From NCBI RefSeq assembly GCF_902364355.1, contig NZ_CABJDK010000001.1:182264-246263 (forward strand): a stretch of DNA of 64,000 nt, read 5' to 3'. The notes below the pieces were generated by a model, which saw only the letters and a list, made by a program, of their open reading frames with translations, made no database searches and was not told the DNA's origin. Position numbers and translations under genes: made by a program. Numbering within the stretch: the first letter of the stretch is position 1; each line of letters opens with the position of its first letter. Positions 8,205 through 17,131 of the stretch are shown here, piece after piece. The stretch is from Collinsella aerofaciens (GTDB taxonomy: Bacteria; Actinomycetota; Coriobacteriia; Coriobacteriales; Coriobacteriaceae).

Positions 8205-9260
8205 CTACTCCATGTAGTAAAAATCGTCAGCCGGGAGCTTACCGCCCACGGCACTCGCGTCCGCATCGGCCAGCACCTGCAGGTACCCACCGAGCGCCGC
8301 CTTCATATCTTTCCCCGTCTGGCACACGAGCATGCACCCGGGAATCGCCTTTTCGGCAATCGAGGCGTTATCGACGATACCCGCATCGACCACCGCCTGA
8401 GCCCAGTCCGCCGGTGCCGCGTTTACGGCCTCAACGCTCGCCGCATGGCAGCTTAAGAACTCCGCCACAGCCTCGGGATGCTCCTCGGCAAAGGCACGGC
8501 GCACCACGGTCACGCCCGTCAGCAAACGGGAGCCCGTGTCACCCGCGAGCTCGTCCCACACATCGGTCAGGCTCACCGGTGCCGACAGCTTGCCCTCGCT
8601 CTTGGCGATGGCAGCGGTCTTGAATGGCTCCGGTAGCACGCCCACGGCGGACGGGTCGGCAAGCAGGGCCGACAGCACCTCGGCGGGTTCGCTCTTAAAC
8701 TCAAGCGCCACCTGGCCAGTCAGACCTGCGCGCTCCAGCAGATAGTTCATGACGTACTCCGGCGTGGTGCCCTTGCCCGTCATATAGACGGTGCGACCCG
8801 CCAGGTCGGCAAACGAGGTCACGCCCGCGTCGCCCGTCACCACGCTCAGCACGCCGAGCGTATTGATGTCGATGACCTGCACCGCGCCCTCGGTCTTGTT
8901 GTAGAGCACGCTCGCCACGTTGGCGGGCACCAGGGCAATATCGACATCGCCCTGAATGACCTTGGGCACGATCTCGTCGGCAGCGGCGCTGATCGCAAAG
9001 TCGAACTCGTTATCCGTCTCGCCACGCGCCGCCTGGTCCATAAACTGCACCAGACCGATCGACGTCGGCCCCTTGAGCGAGGCGACGTGCACCTCGACCG
9101 ACTCGGCGGCAGCGCCGCTCGGCGCAGACCCGGCAGAGCCCGCAGAGGAGCCCGCCCCCGCAGCCCCGCCGCTGCAGCCAGCCAACGCAAGCGACAGCAC
9201 GCCCGCGGCAAGCGCCGAGGCAAACCCTCGGCGCGAAAGCTCAAATTCAAACGCGCGCAT
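8205..9260 (-). CDS. ABC transporter substrate-binding lipoprotein, SsuA/NMT1-like
   Basis: About 351 residues. The N-terminus has a twin-arginine motif (SRRGF, residues 9-13), a hydrophobic core and a lipobox LAGC with the acylated cysteine at about 29, then a Gly/Ser/Ala-rich linker. This suggests folding before Tat export and anchoring on the outer membrane face. The body resembles SsuA/THI5/NMT1 solute-binding proteins (VYMTGKGTTPEYVMNYLLERAG followed by a PAEVLSALLADP region). ATG 9260 begins just after the hydrogenase stop; GTG 9269 is an alternative. It would deliver the ligand to the fused permease-ATPase three bases downstream. Confidence 0.85.
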   Translation of the reverse strand: MRAFEFELSRRGFASALAAGVLSLALAGCSGGAAGAGSSAGSAGSAPSGAAAESVEVHVASLKGPTSIGLVQFMDQAARGETDNEFDFAISAAADEIVPKVIQGDVDIALVPANVASVLYNKTEGAVQVIDINTLGVLSVVTGDAGVTSFADLAGRTVYMTGKGTTPEYVMNYLLERAGLTGQVALEFKSEPAEVLSALLADPSAVGVLPEPFKTAAIAKSEGKLSAPVSLTDVWDELAGDTGSRLLTGVTVVRRAFAEEHPEAVAEFLSCHAASVEAVNAAPADWAQAVVDAGIVDNASIAEKAIPGCMLVCQTGKDMKAALGGYLQVLADADASAVGGKLPADDFYYME

Positions 9261-9262
9261 CG

Positions 9263-11074
9263 TTAGCACATCCCTTCGTTAGGCATCGTCCAGGCGTGGT
9301 GGTCAGCGTGCAGCAGCTCCTCAGCCAGCGGCGAGAGCGGCGCGCCCAAAAACTCGCGATAGCATGCCTGAACATCGGGGTTCTCGTGCGAGAAGCGAAT
9401 GTCTGCCGCCGCATCGAGGCCCCAGAGCACCTGGCCGCGCTCTGCCGCCAGCTCACAGCCGTCATGGATGGGCTGACCACCGCCACCGACGCAGCCGCCC
9501 GGACACGCCATAACCTCAACGAAGTCATAGCTCACACGACCATCGCGAATCGCGTCGAGCAGGCGGGCGGCGTTGCCCAGCCCGTGCGCCACGGCGACGC
9601 GCACCTTGGTGCCATCGATATCGGCCACGGCTTCCTTCCAGCCGTCCAGGCCGCGCACGTCGGTAAAGAAGTCGGCGTCGGGGTTCTTGCCCGTCACCAG
9701 GTAATAGGCCGAGCGCACGGCGGCCTCCATCACGCCACCCGTGGCGCCAAAGATCACACCCGCGCCTGTGCCAAAGCCCAGCGGCGTATCGAGCGGCTCC
9801 TCGACCAGCGTGTCCACGCTCACGTGGCTCGCGCGGACCATGCGCACCATCTCGCGCACCGTCAGCGCAACGTCCACATCGGGCGCACCGTCCTCGCCCA
9901 CCATGCTCGGCAGCGCGCACTCGGCCTTCTTGGCCGTGCACGGCATCACGGACACCACGAACAGGCGCTCGGGTTCCACGCCCAGCACCTTGGCGTAGTA
10001 GGTCTTGGCGATGGCGCCGAACATCTGCTGCGGTGACTTGGACGTGGACAGGTTGTCGACAAACTCCGGATAGCGCGCCTTCACAAAGCGCACCCAGCCC
10101 GGGCAGCAGCTCGTAAACATGGGCCAGCCGCGGCTGTCGCCCTTGCCCTTGGCGGCCTTACTCAGGCGCTCGAGCAGTTCGGAGCCCTCCTCCATAATGG
10201 TGAGGTCGGCCGAAAAATCGGTATCGAACACATACTCAAAGCCCACGCGACGCAGCGCGCAAGCCAGACGCTCAACGGTTGCCTCCTCGCGCGGAATGCC
10301 GAGCTCCTCGCCCCAGGCGGTGCGCACGGCCGGCGCTATCTGTACCAGCACGATCTTGTCGGGATCGGCGAGCGCGTCAAACACGGTCTCGGTATCGTCG
10401 CGCTCGCGCAGGGCGCCCGTCGGGCAATGCGTGATGCACTGGCCGCACGCGACGCAATCGGTCTTGCCGATCGGTGCGCGCCCGCGGGTACCCACGGCGG
10501 TATGCGTGGCGCGGTTGGTCAGGTCCCAAATCCCCAGGCCCTGCACGCTCTCGCACACCTTGATGCAGCGCATGCATTTAATGCACTTGTCGTTTTCGCG
10601 GATGATGGGAAAATCGAAATCCCAGCCCTCGCCCGCCAAATGCCTTTGATACGGCAGATAGAAAATGCCCAGGTCGTTGGCGATGGTCTGCAGGTTGCAG
10701 TTGCCGCTGCGCACGCAGCTCGTGCACTGCGAATCGTGCTGGGACAGCAGCAGCTGCACGTTGGTGCGACGGGCCTCGCGGGCCTTGGGACTGTTGGTGT
10801 GGACCACCATGCCGTCGAGCACGTAGTTGTTGCAGGCGGCAACCAGCTGATCGCAGCCCTCAACCTCGACCACGCACACGCGGCAGCCGCCGATCTCGTT
10901 CAGATCGCGCAGGTAGCACAGGGTGGGAATCTGGATGCCGACGGACTTGGCTGCATCCAGGATCGTGGTGCGCTCGGACACCACGACCTCGCAATTATCG
11001 ATAGTGAGCTTGGCCATATTGTGCGCTCCGTTTTCGGTGTTGTCACTGACGGTGGTTTTGTTGGGCTCTACCAT
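9263..11074 (-). CDS. [FeFe]-hydrogenase catalytic subunit
   Basis: About 603 residues with the full multidomain plan. The N-terminal [2Fe-2S] plant-ferredoxin domain has CYLRDLNEIGGCRVC. The His-Cys cluster is HDSQCTSCVRSGNC. Two [4Fe-4S] clusters follow (CIKCMRCIKVC, CVACGQCITHCP), then the H-cluster motifs L1 TSCCPGW (about 321), L2 MPCTAKK (about 377) and L3 ACPGGC (about 524). It reversibly reduces protons to H2 in the cytoplasm. ATG 11074 overlaps the previous stop by seven bases and has GGGAGG upstream, so translational coupling is likely; ATG 11017, where the ferredoxin domain begins, is an alternative. Maturases HydEFG are not in this window. Confidence 0.95.
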   Translation of the reverse strand: MVEPNKTTVSDNTENGAHNMAKLTIDNCEVVVSERTTILDAAKSVGIQIPTLCYLRDLNEIGGCRVCVVEVEGCDQLVAACNNYVLDGMVVHTNSPKAREARRTNVQLLLSQHDSQCTSCVRSGNCNLQTIANDLGIFYLPYQRHLAGEGWDFDFPIIRENDKCIKCMRCIKVCESVQGLGIWDLTNRATHTAVGTRGRAPIGKTDCVACGQCITHCPTGALRERDDTETVFDALADPDKIVLVQIAPAVRTAWGEELGIPREEATVERLACALRRVGFEYVFDTDFSADLTIMEEGSELLERLSKAAKGKGDSRGWPMFTSCCPGWVRFVKARYPEFVDNLSTSKSPQQMFGAIAKTYYAKVLGVEPERLFVVSVMPCTAKKAECALPSMVGEDGAPDVDVALTVREMVRMVRASHVSVDTLVEEPLDTPLGFGTGAGVIFGATGGVMEAAVRSAYYLVTGKNPDADFFTDVRGLDGWKEAVADIDGTKVRVAVAHGLGNAARLLDAIRDGRVSYDFVEVMACPGGCVGGGGQPIHDGCELAAERGQVLWGLDAAADIRFSHENPDVQACYREFLGAPLSPLAEELLHADHHAWTMPNEGMC

Positions 11075-12900
11075 TCCAGGTTCCTCCCTCCGCGGAACGC
11101 GCCAAAGCCAAAGTGATCGCAACGCAGGCAGCGGCTTGCCTCCTGGCGTGCCTCCTCCTCGGTAAGGCCCTGCTCGACCAGATTCCAATCGTGGATGCGC
11201 TCGCCGGCTTCGCGCTCGCCCAGCTCGCAGCGGCCGCACTCGTGCTTGCCCTTAAACTGCACGGTCGGCAGTTCAACGTCGAGCTTGATCTTGTGGTCAA
11301 AGCCCAGATAGCGGTCGATATTTGCCGAAGCAACGCGGCCGGCGTTGATGGCACGGATGACGGTGGCGGGGCCGGTCTGGCAGTCACCGCCGCTAAAGAG
11401 GCCATCGAAGTTAGGCACGGCGCCATCCGAATCGGTGACGACGCGACCCCACTTGCAGGCGATGCCCATGTCCTCAAACGGCTTGGAATCGATGTCCTGG
11501 CCAATGGCCACAAACACGCGCTCGCAGGGAATGACGCGCTCGGGCGTGGCGGCGGCACGCGGGGCCGGACGCCCACGACGGGGCTCGCCGATAATCTGCG
11601 GCTGCACGCGCAGGCCACTCACGCGACCTTCCTCGCCCGTCTCGATAGCGAGCGGGGCGGTCAACTCCAGTACCTCGCAGCCCTCGGCCTGGGCGCCGGC
11701 GATCTCGGCGTCCTGGGCCGTCATGTCGCAGATGCGACGGCGGTAGACGATGCTCACCTTTTCGGCACCGCAGCGCACGGCGGAGCGCGCCACGTCCATG
11801 GCCACGTTGCCGCCGCCGATGACGCACACGCGCTGGCCGCTCAGGTCGGGCAGCTCGTCGTCGCCGATGGCGCGCAGCATCTTGACGGCCGACTCCACGC
11901 CGAGCGCTTCCTCGCCCGGAAGGCCGAGCTTCTTATCGCTGTGGGCGCCAATGGCCAGGTAGACGGCATCGTACTCGTCACGCAGACGGGCGAGCTCCTC
12001 GCCGCGCACAGAGTGGTCGAGCTCAACGTCGATGCCGGCGCTCAAGATCCAGTCGATCTCGGCCTGCAGGCGCTCGCGCGGCAGACGGTAGCTGGGAATG
12101 CCGTAGCGCAGCATGCCGCCCATGTGGTGGCGCTGCTCAAAGATGGTCACCTTATGACCCATCACGGCCAGGTAGTAGGCACAGGAAAGGCCGGCCGGGC
12201 CGCCGCCGATCACGGCGACGCGCTTACCGGTGTCGTCCACTACATGCGGCTTGTGGTCGTTGAGGTCACTATGCTCGACGGCAAAACGCTTGAGGGCGAG
12301 GATGTTCATGGGGTCGTCGACCATGCCGCGACGGCAGTGCATCTCGCAGGGGTGCTCGCATACCAGGCCGCAGACGAGCGGCAGCGGGTTGTTTTTGCGG
12401 ATGACTTTGACGGCGTCGGCATAACGGCCGGCCTCGACCAGCGAGATGTATCCGGGAATGTCGACGTGCGCCGGGCAGCCCGATACGCACGGAACGCGCG
12501 CCTCACGGTCAAAGCCGCAGGAGTGCTCGCGAATGTGGTGTTCAAAATCGTCACGGAAGCCGCGAATGGCGGTGAGCGCCATGGCACCAGCCTCGTAGCC
12601 GATGGCGCAATCGCTCGAAAGGTAGATGGTGCGGGCCGTACGCTCGATCAGATTGAGCGTGGACTCATCGGCTCGGCCCTCAAGCACGTCGGCGAGCAGG
12701 TCGCTCAGCGCGCTCAGACCCACACGACAGGGCGTGCACTTGCCGCAGCTCTGGGTGGAGCACAGGTTGACGAGCGCCGCCGTAAACTCGACGGGGCACG
12801 GGGCAAGCGAGCTCACCGCCAGACGACGTCCAAGCGCATCATGCAGGTCGTCCATAACGGCCTGGGCGTGGCTGCGCTCCATTACATGCAGTCGTGCCAT
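11068..12900 (-). CDS. NuoF-type Fe-S / GltD-like NAD(P)H flavoprotein, hydrogenase partner
   Basis: 610 residues combining two modules. Residues 1-110 carry the NADH_4Fe-4S domain seen at the C-terminus of NuoF/HydB (STQSCGKCTPCRVGLSAL). The rest resembles the glutamate synthase small subunit/NfnB family: a CVSGCPAHVDIPGY cluster, VCEHPCEMHCRRG, the FAD dinucleotide motif VIGGGPAGLSCAYYLA, a second NAD(P)-binding VIGGGNVAMDVA, and the closing GLFSGGDCQTGP FAD motif. The C-terminus has another cysteine set (CGRCELG, CLRCDHFG). The likely job is to pass electrons between NAD(P)H and the hydrogenase, perhaps with flavin-based bifurcation (inference). ATG 12900 has GAGGGG upstream; it is the first gene of the hydrogenase operon. 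Confidence 0.88.
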   Translation of the reverse strand: MARLHVMERSHAQAVMDDLHDALGRRLAVSSLAPCPVEFTAALVNLCSTQSCGKCTPCRVGLSALSDLLADVLEGRADESTLNLIERTARTIYLSSDCAIGYEAGAMALTAIRGFRDDFEHHIREHSCGFDREARVPCVSGCPAHVDIPGYISLVEAGRYADAVKVIRKNNPLPLVCGLVCEHPCEMHCRRGMVDDPMNILALKRFAVEHSDLNDHKPHVVDDTGKRVAVIGGGPAGLSCAYYLAVMGHKVTIFEQRHHMGGMLRYGIPSYRLPRERLQAEIDWILSAGIDVELDHSVRGEELARLRDEYDAVYLAIGAHSDKKLGLPGEEALGVESAVKMLRAIGDDELPDLSGQRVCVIGGGNVAMDVARSAVRCGAEKVSIVYRRRICDMTAQDAEIAGAQAEGCEVLELTAPLAIETGEEGRVSGLRVQPQIIGEPRRGRPAPRAAATPERVIPCERVFVAIGQDIDSKPFEDMGIACKWGRVVTDSDGAVPNFDGLFSGGDCQTGPATVIRAINAGRVASANIDRYLGFDHKIKLDVELPTVQFKGKHECGRCELGEREAGERIHDWNLVEQGLTEEEARQEASRCLRCDHFGFGAFRGGRNLEW

Positions 12901-12974
12901 AAGATCCCCTCTCACATGGCAGCCCGGAGGCGAGGCCGGGCGAAAATGCTACATGCAACACACTGGCCTAATAA

Positions 12975-12990
12975 GTTGTTTGGCAACAAC
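12975..12990. promoter_or_regulatory. small dyad upstream of the hydrogenase operon
   Basis: GTTGTT-TGGC-AACAAC is a perfect 6+6 dyad about 75 bases upstream of the first start codon. Its TTGTT...AACAA ends recall Rex half-sites, but the spacing is shorter than the Rex consensus. Confidence 0.3.
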
Positions 12991-13060
12991 ACAGTTCGGC
13001 AGGCGGTATAAAACGCGGCCCTCAGCGGTGCTAAACACCTTTATCGCAGATAAATGCCAT

Positions 13061-13084
13061 ATTTGGTAAAACGCGTTACCAAAT
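13061..13084. promoter_or_regulatory. perfect 9+9 palindrome upstream of the hydrogenase operon
   Basis: ATTTGGTAA (13061-13069) and TTACCAAAT (13076-13084) are exact complements around AACGCG. It lies about 160 bases upstream of the hydrogenase operon and just downstream of the convergent-side terminator of the PTS operon. The shape fits a dimeric repressor or activator operator. Confidence 0.5.
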
Positions 13085-13087
13085 GAC

Positions 13088-13123
13088 AATGCCCCGCCCA
13101 CGCAATCACGTGGACGGGGCATT
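13088..13123 (-). terminator. terminator of the alpha-glucoside PTS operon
   Basis: AATGCCCCGCCCACG (13088-13102) pairs with CGTGGACGGGGCATT (13109-13123) apart from one wobble pair. It begins 34 bases past the GH4 gene stop. Confidence 0.75.
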
Positions 13124-13156
13124 GCTCCAGGTATGCGGCCAGCGACCCTGTTGCTT

Positions 13157-14539
13157 TTACTTAAGTTCGGGCCAGTAACCCTTGTTGGCCTCGATCATGT
13201 CGTCGAGAACCTCCTTGGCGACCTTCATCGAAGGCACGGTCTTGTTCAGCGTAAAGGCCTTGAGCGCCTTCTCGTAAGAACCCTCGATCGTAGCCTCGAC
13301 CACGAGCTTCTCGGAGTTCAGCTGCTGCATCATGAGGCCCTGCTGGAACAGAGGAATGTTGTCGCGGCTGATGACCTCGGGGCCATTCTTGCCAATGTAG
13401 GCAGGCAGCTCGACCATAGCGTCGTAGGGCATGTTGGGGATAGCGCCCTTGTTCTCGCAAATGACCAGGAAGCGCTGCTTGGTGTCGTTCTTCAGAGCGA
13501 TAGCCAGATCGGCAATCCAATCGCCGTGGCTGCCCGCATAGAACGTGCTCTCGTCGATCTCGCCCGTCTTCTCGTAGTGGTCGATGCCGTCGAAGAGGTT
13601 CTTCTCACGCGTCTCCTCAACCTCGTTAGCACGGGTGCGCTCGGGGTTGGAATGCTCGACGAACTCCTTCTGCTGCAGGTAGTAGTTCAGATACGTGTTG
13701 GGCAGGTACTCCGGGAAGCACTCCATGATCTCGTACTCGCCCTTCCAGACGTAGTACCAGCTGCCCTTGGTGTGGCGGTTCTGCTCGGGGTGCTCGTCAG
13801 TGGCCTCCTCGGGCTTCTTTGCCATGAGCGAGCCCATGCCCTTGAGGTAGGAGTCGGGCAGCAGAATCTCATGCTCCTTGATGTACTCGCGCAGCTGCGG
13901 GAGCACCTCCTCGCCCTTGTGGCGGATCGAGGTGAACCAACCAAAGTGGTTGAGGCCAAAGTAATCGTACTCGACATCCTTCTTGTCGATATCGAGTGCG
14001 GCGCAAACCACGTCGATGATCGCGATCGGCATGTCGCAGATGTTGATGATGCGAGCGTTGGGACGCAGCACGCGGCAGCCCTCGGACACGATGGCAGCAG
14101 GGTTGGAGTAGTTGAGAATCCAGTAGTCCTTCTTGGCGTACTTCTCAACGTCATCGATCAGCTCGACCATGGGGAAGATGGTGCGCATGCCGTAGGCAAG
14201 GCCGCCGCAGCCGCAGGTCTCCTGACCCACGCAACCGTGGCGCAGCGGAATCTTCTCGTCCTGCTCGCGCATGGCGTAGCCGCCCACGCGCATCTGGGCA
14301 AACACGAAGCTCGCGTCGGTAAAAGCCGTCTTCTTGTCGGTGGTCACCGTGAGCTTGATGTCCAGGCCGAGGTCCTCGTGCAAAATCCAGTCCACGAGCA
14401 CGCCGATCTTGCGCTGGCGCTCCTCATTGATGTCGTACAGACGAATCTCGTCAACATCGAGCTCGTCCTTGCGCAGGGCGATGGACTTGACGATGCCAGG
14501 GGTAAAGGTGGATCCGCCACCACACAGAGTAATGATCAT
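13157..14539 (-). CDS. glvA: 6-phospho-alpha-glucosidase, GH4 family
   Basis: 460 residues. GH4 enzymes use NAD+ and a divalent metal to cleave phosphorylated disaccharides by an oxidation-elimination route. The N-terminal Rossmann motif is LCGGGSTFTPGIV. CDMP at 168-171 is the variant characteristic of 6-phospho-alpha-glucosidases (beta enzymes have CNVP), and GLNHFGW supplies H198. Expected substrates are maltose-6-phosphate and similar alpha-glucosides delivered by the EIICB gene only three bases upstream. Length is close to GlvA/MalH (about 440). Confidence 0.9.
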   Translation of the reverse strand: MIITLCGGGSTFTPGIVKSIALRKDELDVDEIRLYDINEERQRKIGVLVDWILHEDLGLDIKLTVTTDKKTAFTDASFVFAQMRVGGYAMREQDEKIPLRHGCVGQETCGCGGLAYGMRTIFPMVELIDDVEKYAKKDYWILNYSNPAAIVSEGCRVLRPNARIINICDMPIAIIDVVCAALDIDKKDVEYDYFGLNHFGWFTSIRHKGEEVLPQLREYIKEHEILLPDSYLKGMGSLMAKKPEEATDEHPEQNRHTKGSWYYVWKGEYEIMECFPEYLPNTYLNYYLQQKEFVEHSNPERTRANEVEETREKNLFDGIDHYEKTGEIDESTFYAGSHGDWIADLAIALKNDTKQRFLVICENKGAIPNMPYDAMVELPAYIGKNGPEVISRDNIPLFQQGLMMQQLNSEKLVVEATIEGSYEKALKAFTLNKTVPSMKVAKEVLDDMIEANKGYWPELK

Positions 14540-14542
14540 TGT

Positions 14543-16159
14543 TTACTGCTCCTTCTCAATTGCGTTCTCGACTTTGTCGCGCATCTCGGCGACCTTCATG
14601 CCAAAGATGATCTGGATATTGTTGCCGTTGCGGTTGATGCCGCTGTTGGGCACGTGGTTGATGAGGTTCTCATCGATGAGGTCCGGGTTCTTAACGTTCA
14701 CGCGGAGACGCGTAAAGCAGTTCTCGAGCTCCTCGATGTTGTCCTTGCCACCAAGACCTGCGACCAGGTCGGCAATACCTGCATCGACGCCCTCTGCGGG
14801 GGCCGCGGCAACAGCGCCCTGCTTCACCGCGACAGACGCGGCGGCCTCGCCCTCGGCAACGGACTCAGCAAGCTCGGACTCTTCCTCGCGACCAGGCGTG
14901 TGGAGGTTGAGCTTCTTAATAAGGAAGGTGAAGAGGAAGAAGTACAGAGCGGCGTTGACGACTCCAAGCACCAGCATAACCGGCCAGTTGGTCTTGTCGA
15001 CACCGAGGACCAGGTTGGAAACCACGATGTTGATGATGCCGCCTGCAGTCGAAGCGGGCACGGAGAGGACCTTGAGCAGAACCAGGAAGATGCCGGAAAG
15101 AATCGAGTGAACGACAAAGAGCACGGGAGCGGCAAAGACAAAGAGGAAGTCCATGGGCTCGGTCACGCAGGAGAGCACGGCGGTGATGATCAGCGGGATG
15201 ATAACGGCCTTGGTCTTATCCTTGTTCTGCTTGTAGGCGGTGAAGATAAAGGCGAGACCGATACCGATGTAGGGCCACAGGTTGTTGAAGGTGTAGCTGT
15301 TGAAGTAGGTGCTATCGGAGAAGGGCTGGCCCGTCATTGCCATCTCGGCAACACGGATGGGATAGGCGCCGGCGATAACCTGATCGCCCAGCGTAAGGGT
15401 GCCGCCCACATCGGAGAACTGGAACGGGGTGTAGATGAGGTGGTGCAGGCCGGTGGGAACGAGCAGCTTGTTGAGCATGCCGTAGATAAACAGACCGATG
15501 TTGCCCGACTCCTTAATGATTCCGGCAACGGAGGAGATGGCACCCTGGACAGGAGGCCAAACGATGCAGAAGCCAGCACCCATGATCCAGGAGATGATGA
15601 TCATGATCAGGAACGGAAAGCGAACGCCCGAGAACATCGAAAGGGCAATGGGGAACTGTTTGTTCGAGTACTTGTTGAACACGGCACCGGTGATGCAGCC
15701 CAGGATGATGCCGCCAAACACGCCGGTATCGAGCACCTGGATGCCCATAACGGTGCTCTGGCCGGTTCCGGTAAGACCGAGCATGCCGCTCGCCTCGGCA
15801 AGAGAACCGGTGGCGTTGAGCACGATGTTATTGGCCTGCAGGAACAGGAAGAACGACATCAGGGCGATCAGCGAAGCATGGCCCTTGTTCTTCTTTGCCA
15901 TGGCGCCGGCGATGCCCACGCAGAACAAAATCGAGAGGTTGTTGATGATAAACATCAGCGACTGATAGACAACGGCGCCCACAAGCTGGAACGGGCCGGA
16001 GCCCAGCACGGGGACCACGGCGCAGATGGTCTTGTTGGTCAGAATGATGCCCACGATGAGCAGGATGCCGGCAACCGAGAGATACATCATCGGCTGAACG
16101 ATCGACTTCGCGAACACCTCCAACGGCGCTTTGAAATTGAACTTCTTTTTTGCGGTCAT
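14543..16159 (-). CDS. PTS alpha-glucoside transporter, EIICB
   Basis: About 538 residues. The N-terminal EIIC domain has roughly ten membrane spans with the GLHHLIYTPFQF loop typical of the glucose/maltose EIIC family. An Ala/Glu-rich linker near 430-460 leads to an EIIB domain (ENCFTRLRVNVKNP), whose cysteine is the phosphorylation site. It lacks EIIA; that is encoded separately at 17132-17644 in the same operon. ATG 16159 has AAGGGGAG seven bases upstream; the longer reading from TTG is less likely. It imports and phosphorylates the sugar hydrolysed by the GH4 enzyme. Confidence 0.92.
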   Translation of the reverse strand: MTAKKKFNFKAPLEVFAKSIVQPMMYLSVAGILLIVGIILTNKTICAVVPVLGSGPFQLVGAVVYQSLMFIINNLSILFCVGIAGAMAKKNKGHASLIALMSFFLFLQANNIVLNATGSLAEASGMLGLTGTGQSTVMGIQVLDTGVFGGIILGCITGAVFNKYSNKQFPIALSMFSGVRFPFLIMIIISWIMGAGFCIVWPPVQGAISSVAGIIKESGNIGLFIYGMLNKLLVPTGLHHLIYTPFQFSDVGGTLTLGDQVIAGAYPIRVAEMAMTGQPFSDSTYFNSYTFNNLWPYIGIGLAFIFTAYKQNKDKTKAVIIPLIITAVLSCVTEPMDFLFVFAAPVLFVVHSILSGIFLVLLKVLSVPASTAGGIINIVVSNLVLGVDKTNWPVMLVLGVVNAALYFFLFTFLIKKLNLHTPGREEESELAESVAEGEAAASVAVKQGAVAAAPAEGVDAGIADLVAGLGGKDNIEELENCFTRLRVNVKNPDLIDENLINHVPNSGINRNGNNIQIIFGMKVAEMRDKVENAIEKEQ

Positions 16160-16258
16160 AGCGGTACTCCCCTTCCTTTTCCGCAAATTGAGATAGGTGT
16201 GCCCTAGACAAGACCGTGAGCCTTGCCTTATATCAATCGATGTGTGGGCACGTTATGC

Positions 16259-17125
16259 CTAGAGACCAGGTTCTCCAAGCAGGTTAACAATGTGATATGC
16301 GAGATAACTCTTCTCGGCATCGGTAACGACAACGTTATAGGTAGACGCCAAGTGGTCGGCAATTGACTCCGCGCACGAGAACGCCCTCGGATACGCCGTT
16401 TCATCGATACGGAACAGCGCGTCGCCATTGACCTGCCCCGCCGCGGGATCGAGCGCTCGCTGCGCAAAAAACTGCAGATGGCGAACGAAACGCTCGTACG
16501 GCAACGAGGCGACGTCAAGGGTCGTGGCATAGTGCTCGGAAACAATCGCGAGCACGTCGCGAACAAGCTGGACCGAAACAATCAGACGGTCAGAGCGCTG
16601 CGGCATGGTGGCGTTGACGATATGCAGCGTAATAAAACCCTGCTCTTCTTCGCTCATCTGGATGCCCATATACTCCTTGATAATCTGCAGCGCACGGCCC
16701 GCAAGCGCGTACTCCTTGCGATAGAACTGCTGGATCTCGAGCAGCAGCGGGTTCTCGCAGGGAACGCCTTTGCGCTCGCGCTCCAAAGCAAGGCTGATAT
16801 GGTCTGCGAGAGCAATGAGAATCTTGTCGTTGATATCAACATTGAGCTCTCGACGGAGCATCTGAACGATATCCTCGGAAATCACGAGGTTGACGGTGGG
16901 GATGGACTCCAAAAGATGTGCCAAGCGGTCAATCGTACGCGAATCCTGAGAAGTTCCCTCCTGCAGCGCATAGGTCTTTTCGACCGACGCCTCGTCGATA
17001 GCGTCGCCGGCATGGCGGCCAAAGCAGAGGCCTCGGCCGATGACGATGAGCTCGGAGCCATCGTCCGAAGTGACCATTGCGACGTTATTGTTGAAAACTC
17101 GCTTGATAACCACGGTACCCACCAC
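16259..17125 (-). CDS. BglG/LicT-family transcription antiterminator
   Basis: 288 residues: an RNA-binding CAT domain (VIKRVFNNNVAMV at the start) followed by two PRD domains with conserved histidines (ADHISLAL, ITLHIVNA, AYHIVNL). These proteins bind a ribonucleic antiterminator hairpin and let transcription continue when the PTS phosphorylates them appropriately. Start codons are GTGs (17125, 17122 or 17113) with a weak ribosome site, six bases after the EIIA stop. I could not find a convincing antiterminator/terminator pair either in the leader or in the 99-base gap before the EIICB gene, so its RNA target is unresolved. Confidence 0.9.
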   Translation of the reverse strand: MVGTVVIKRVFNNNVAMVTSDDGSELIVIGRGLCFGRHAGDAIDEASVEKTYALQEGTSQDSRTIDRLAHLLESIPTVNLVISEDIVQMLRRELNVDINDKILIALADHISLALERERKGVPCENPLLLEIQQFYRKEYALAGRALQIIKEYMGIQMSEEEQGFITLHIVNATMPQRSDRLIVSVQLVRDVLAIVSEHYATTLDVASLPYERFVRHLQFFAQRALDPAAGQVNGDALFRIDETAYPRAFSCAESIADHLASTYNVVVTDAEKSYLAYHIVNLLGEPGL

Positions 17126-17131
17126 AAGAAT

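Noticed and set aside
12975..12990. Rex operator upstream of the hydrogenase operon
   Set aside because: The TTGTT...AACAA ends fit, but the total length is shorter than the 18-bp Rex consensus. It is kept only as a low-confidence dyad.
13133..16207. Very long rightward open frame opposite the PTS genes
   Set aside because: It is antisense to well-recognised GH4 and EIICB genes, has no ribosome site and no family signature. The GC-rich codon pattern of the real genes explains it, as it does the frame at 31371-35297 opposite gltB.
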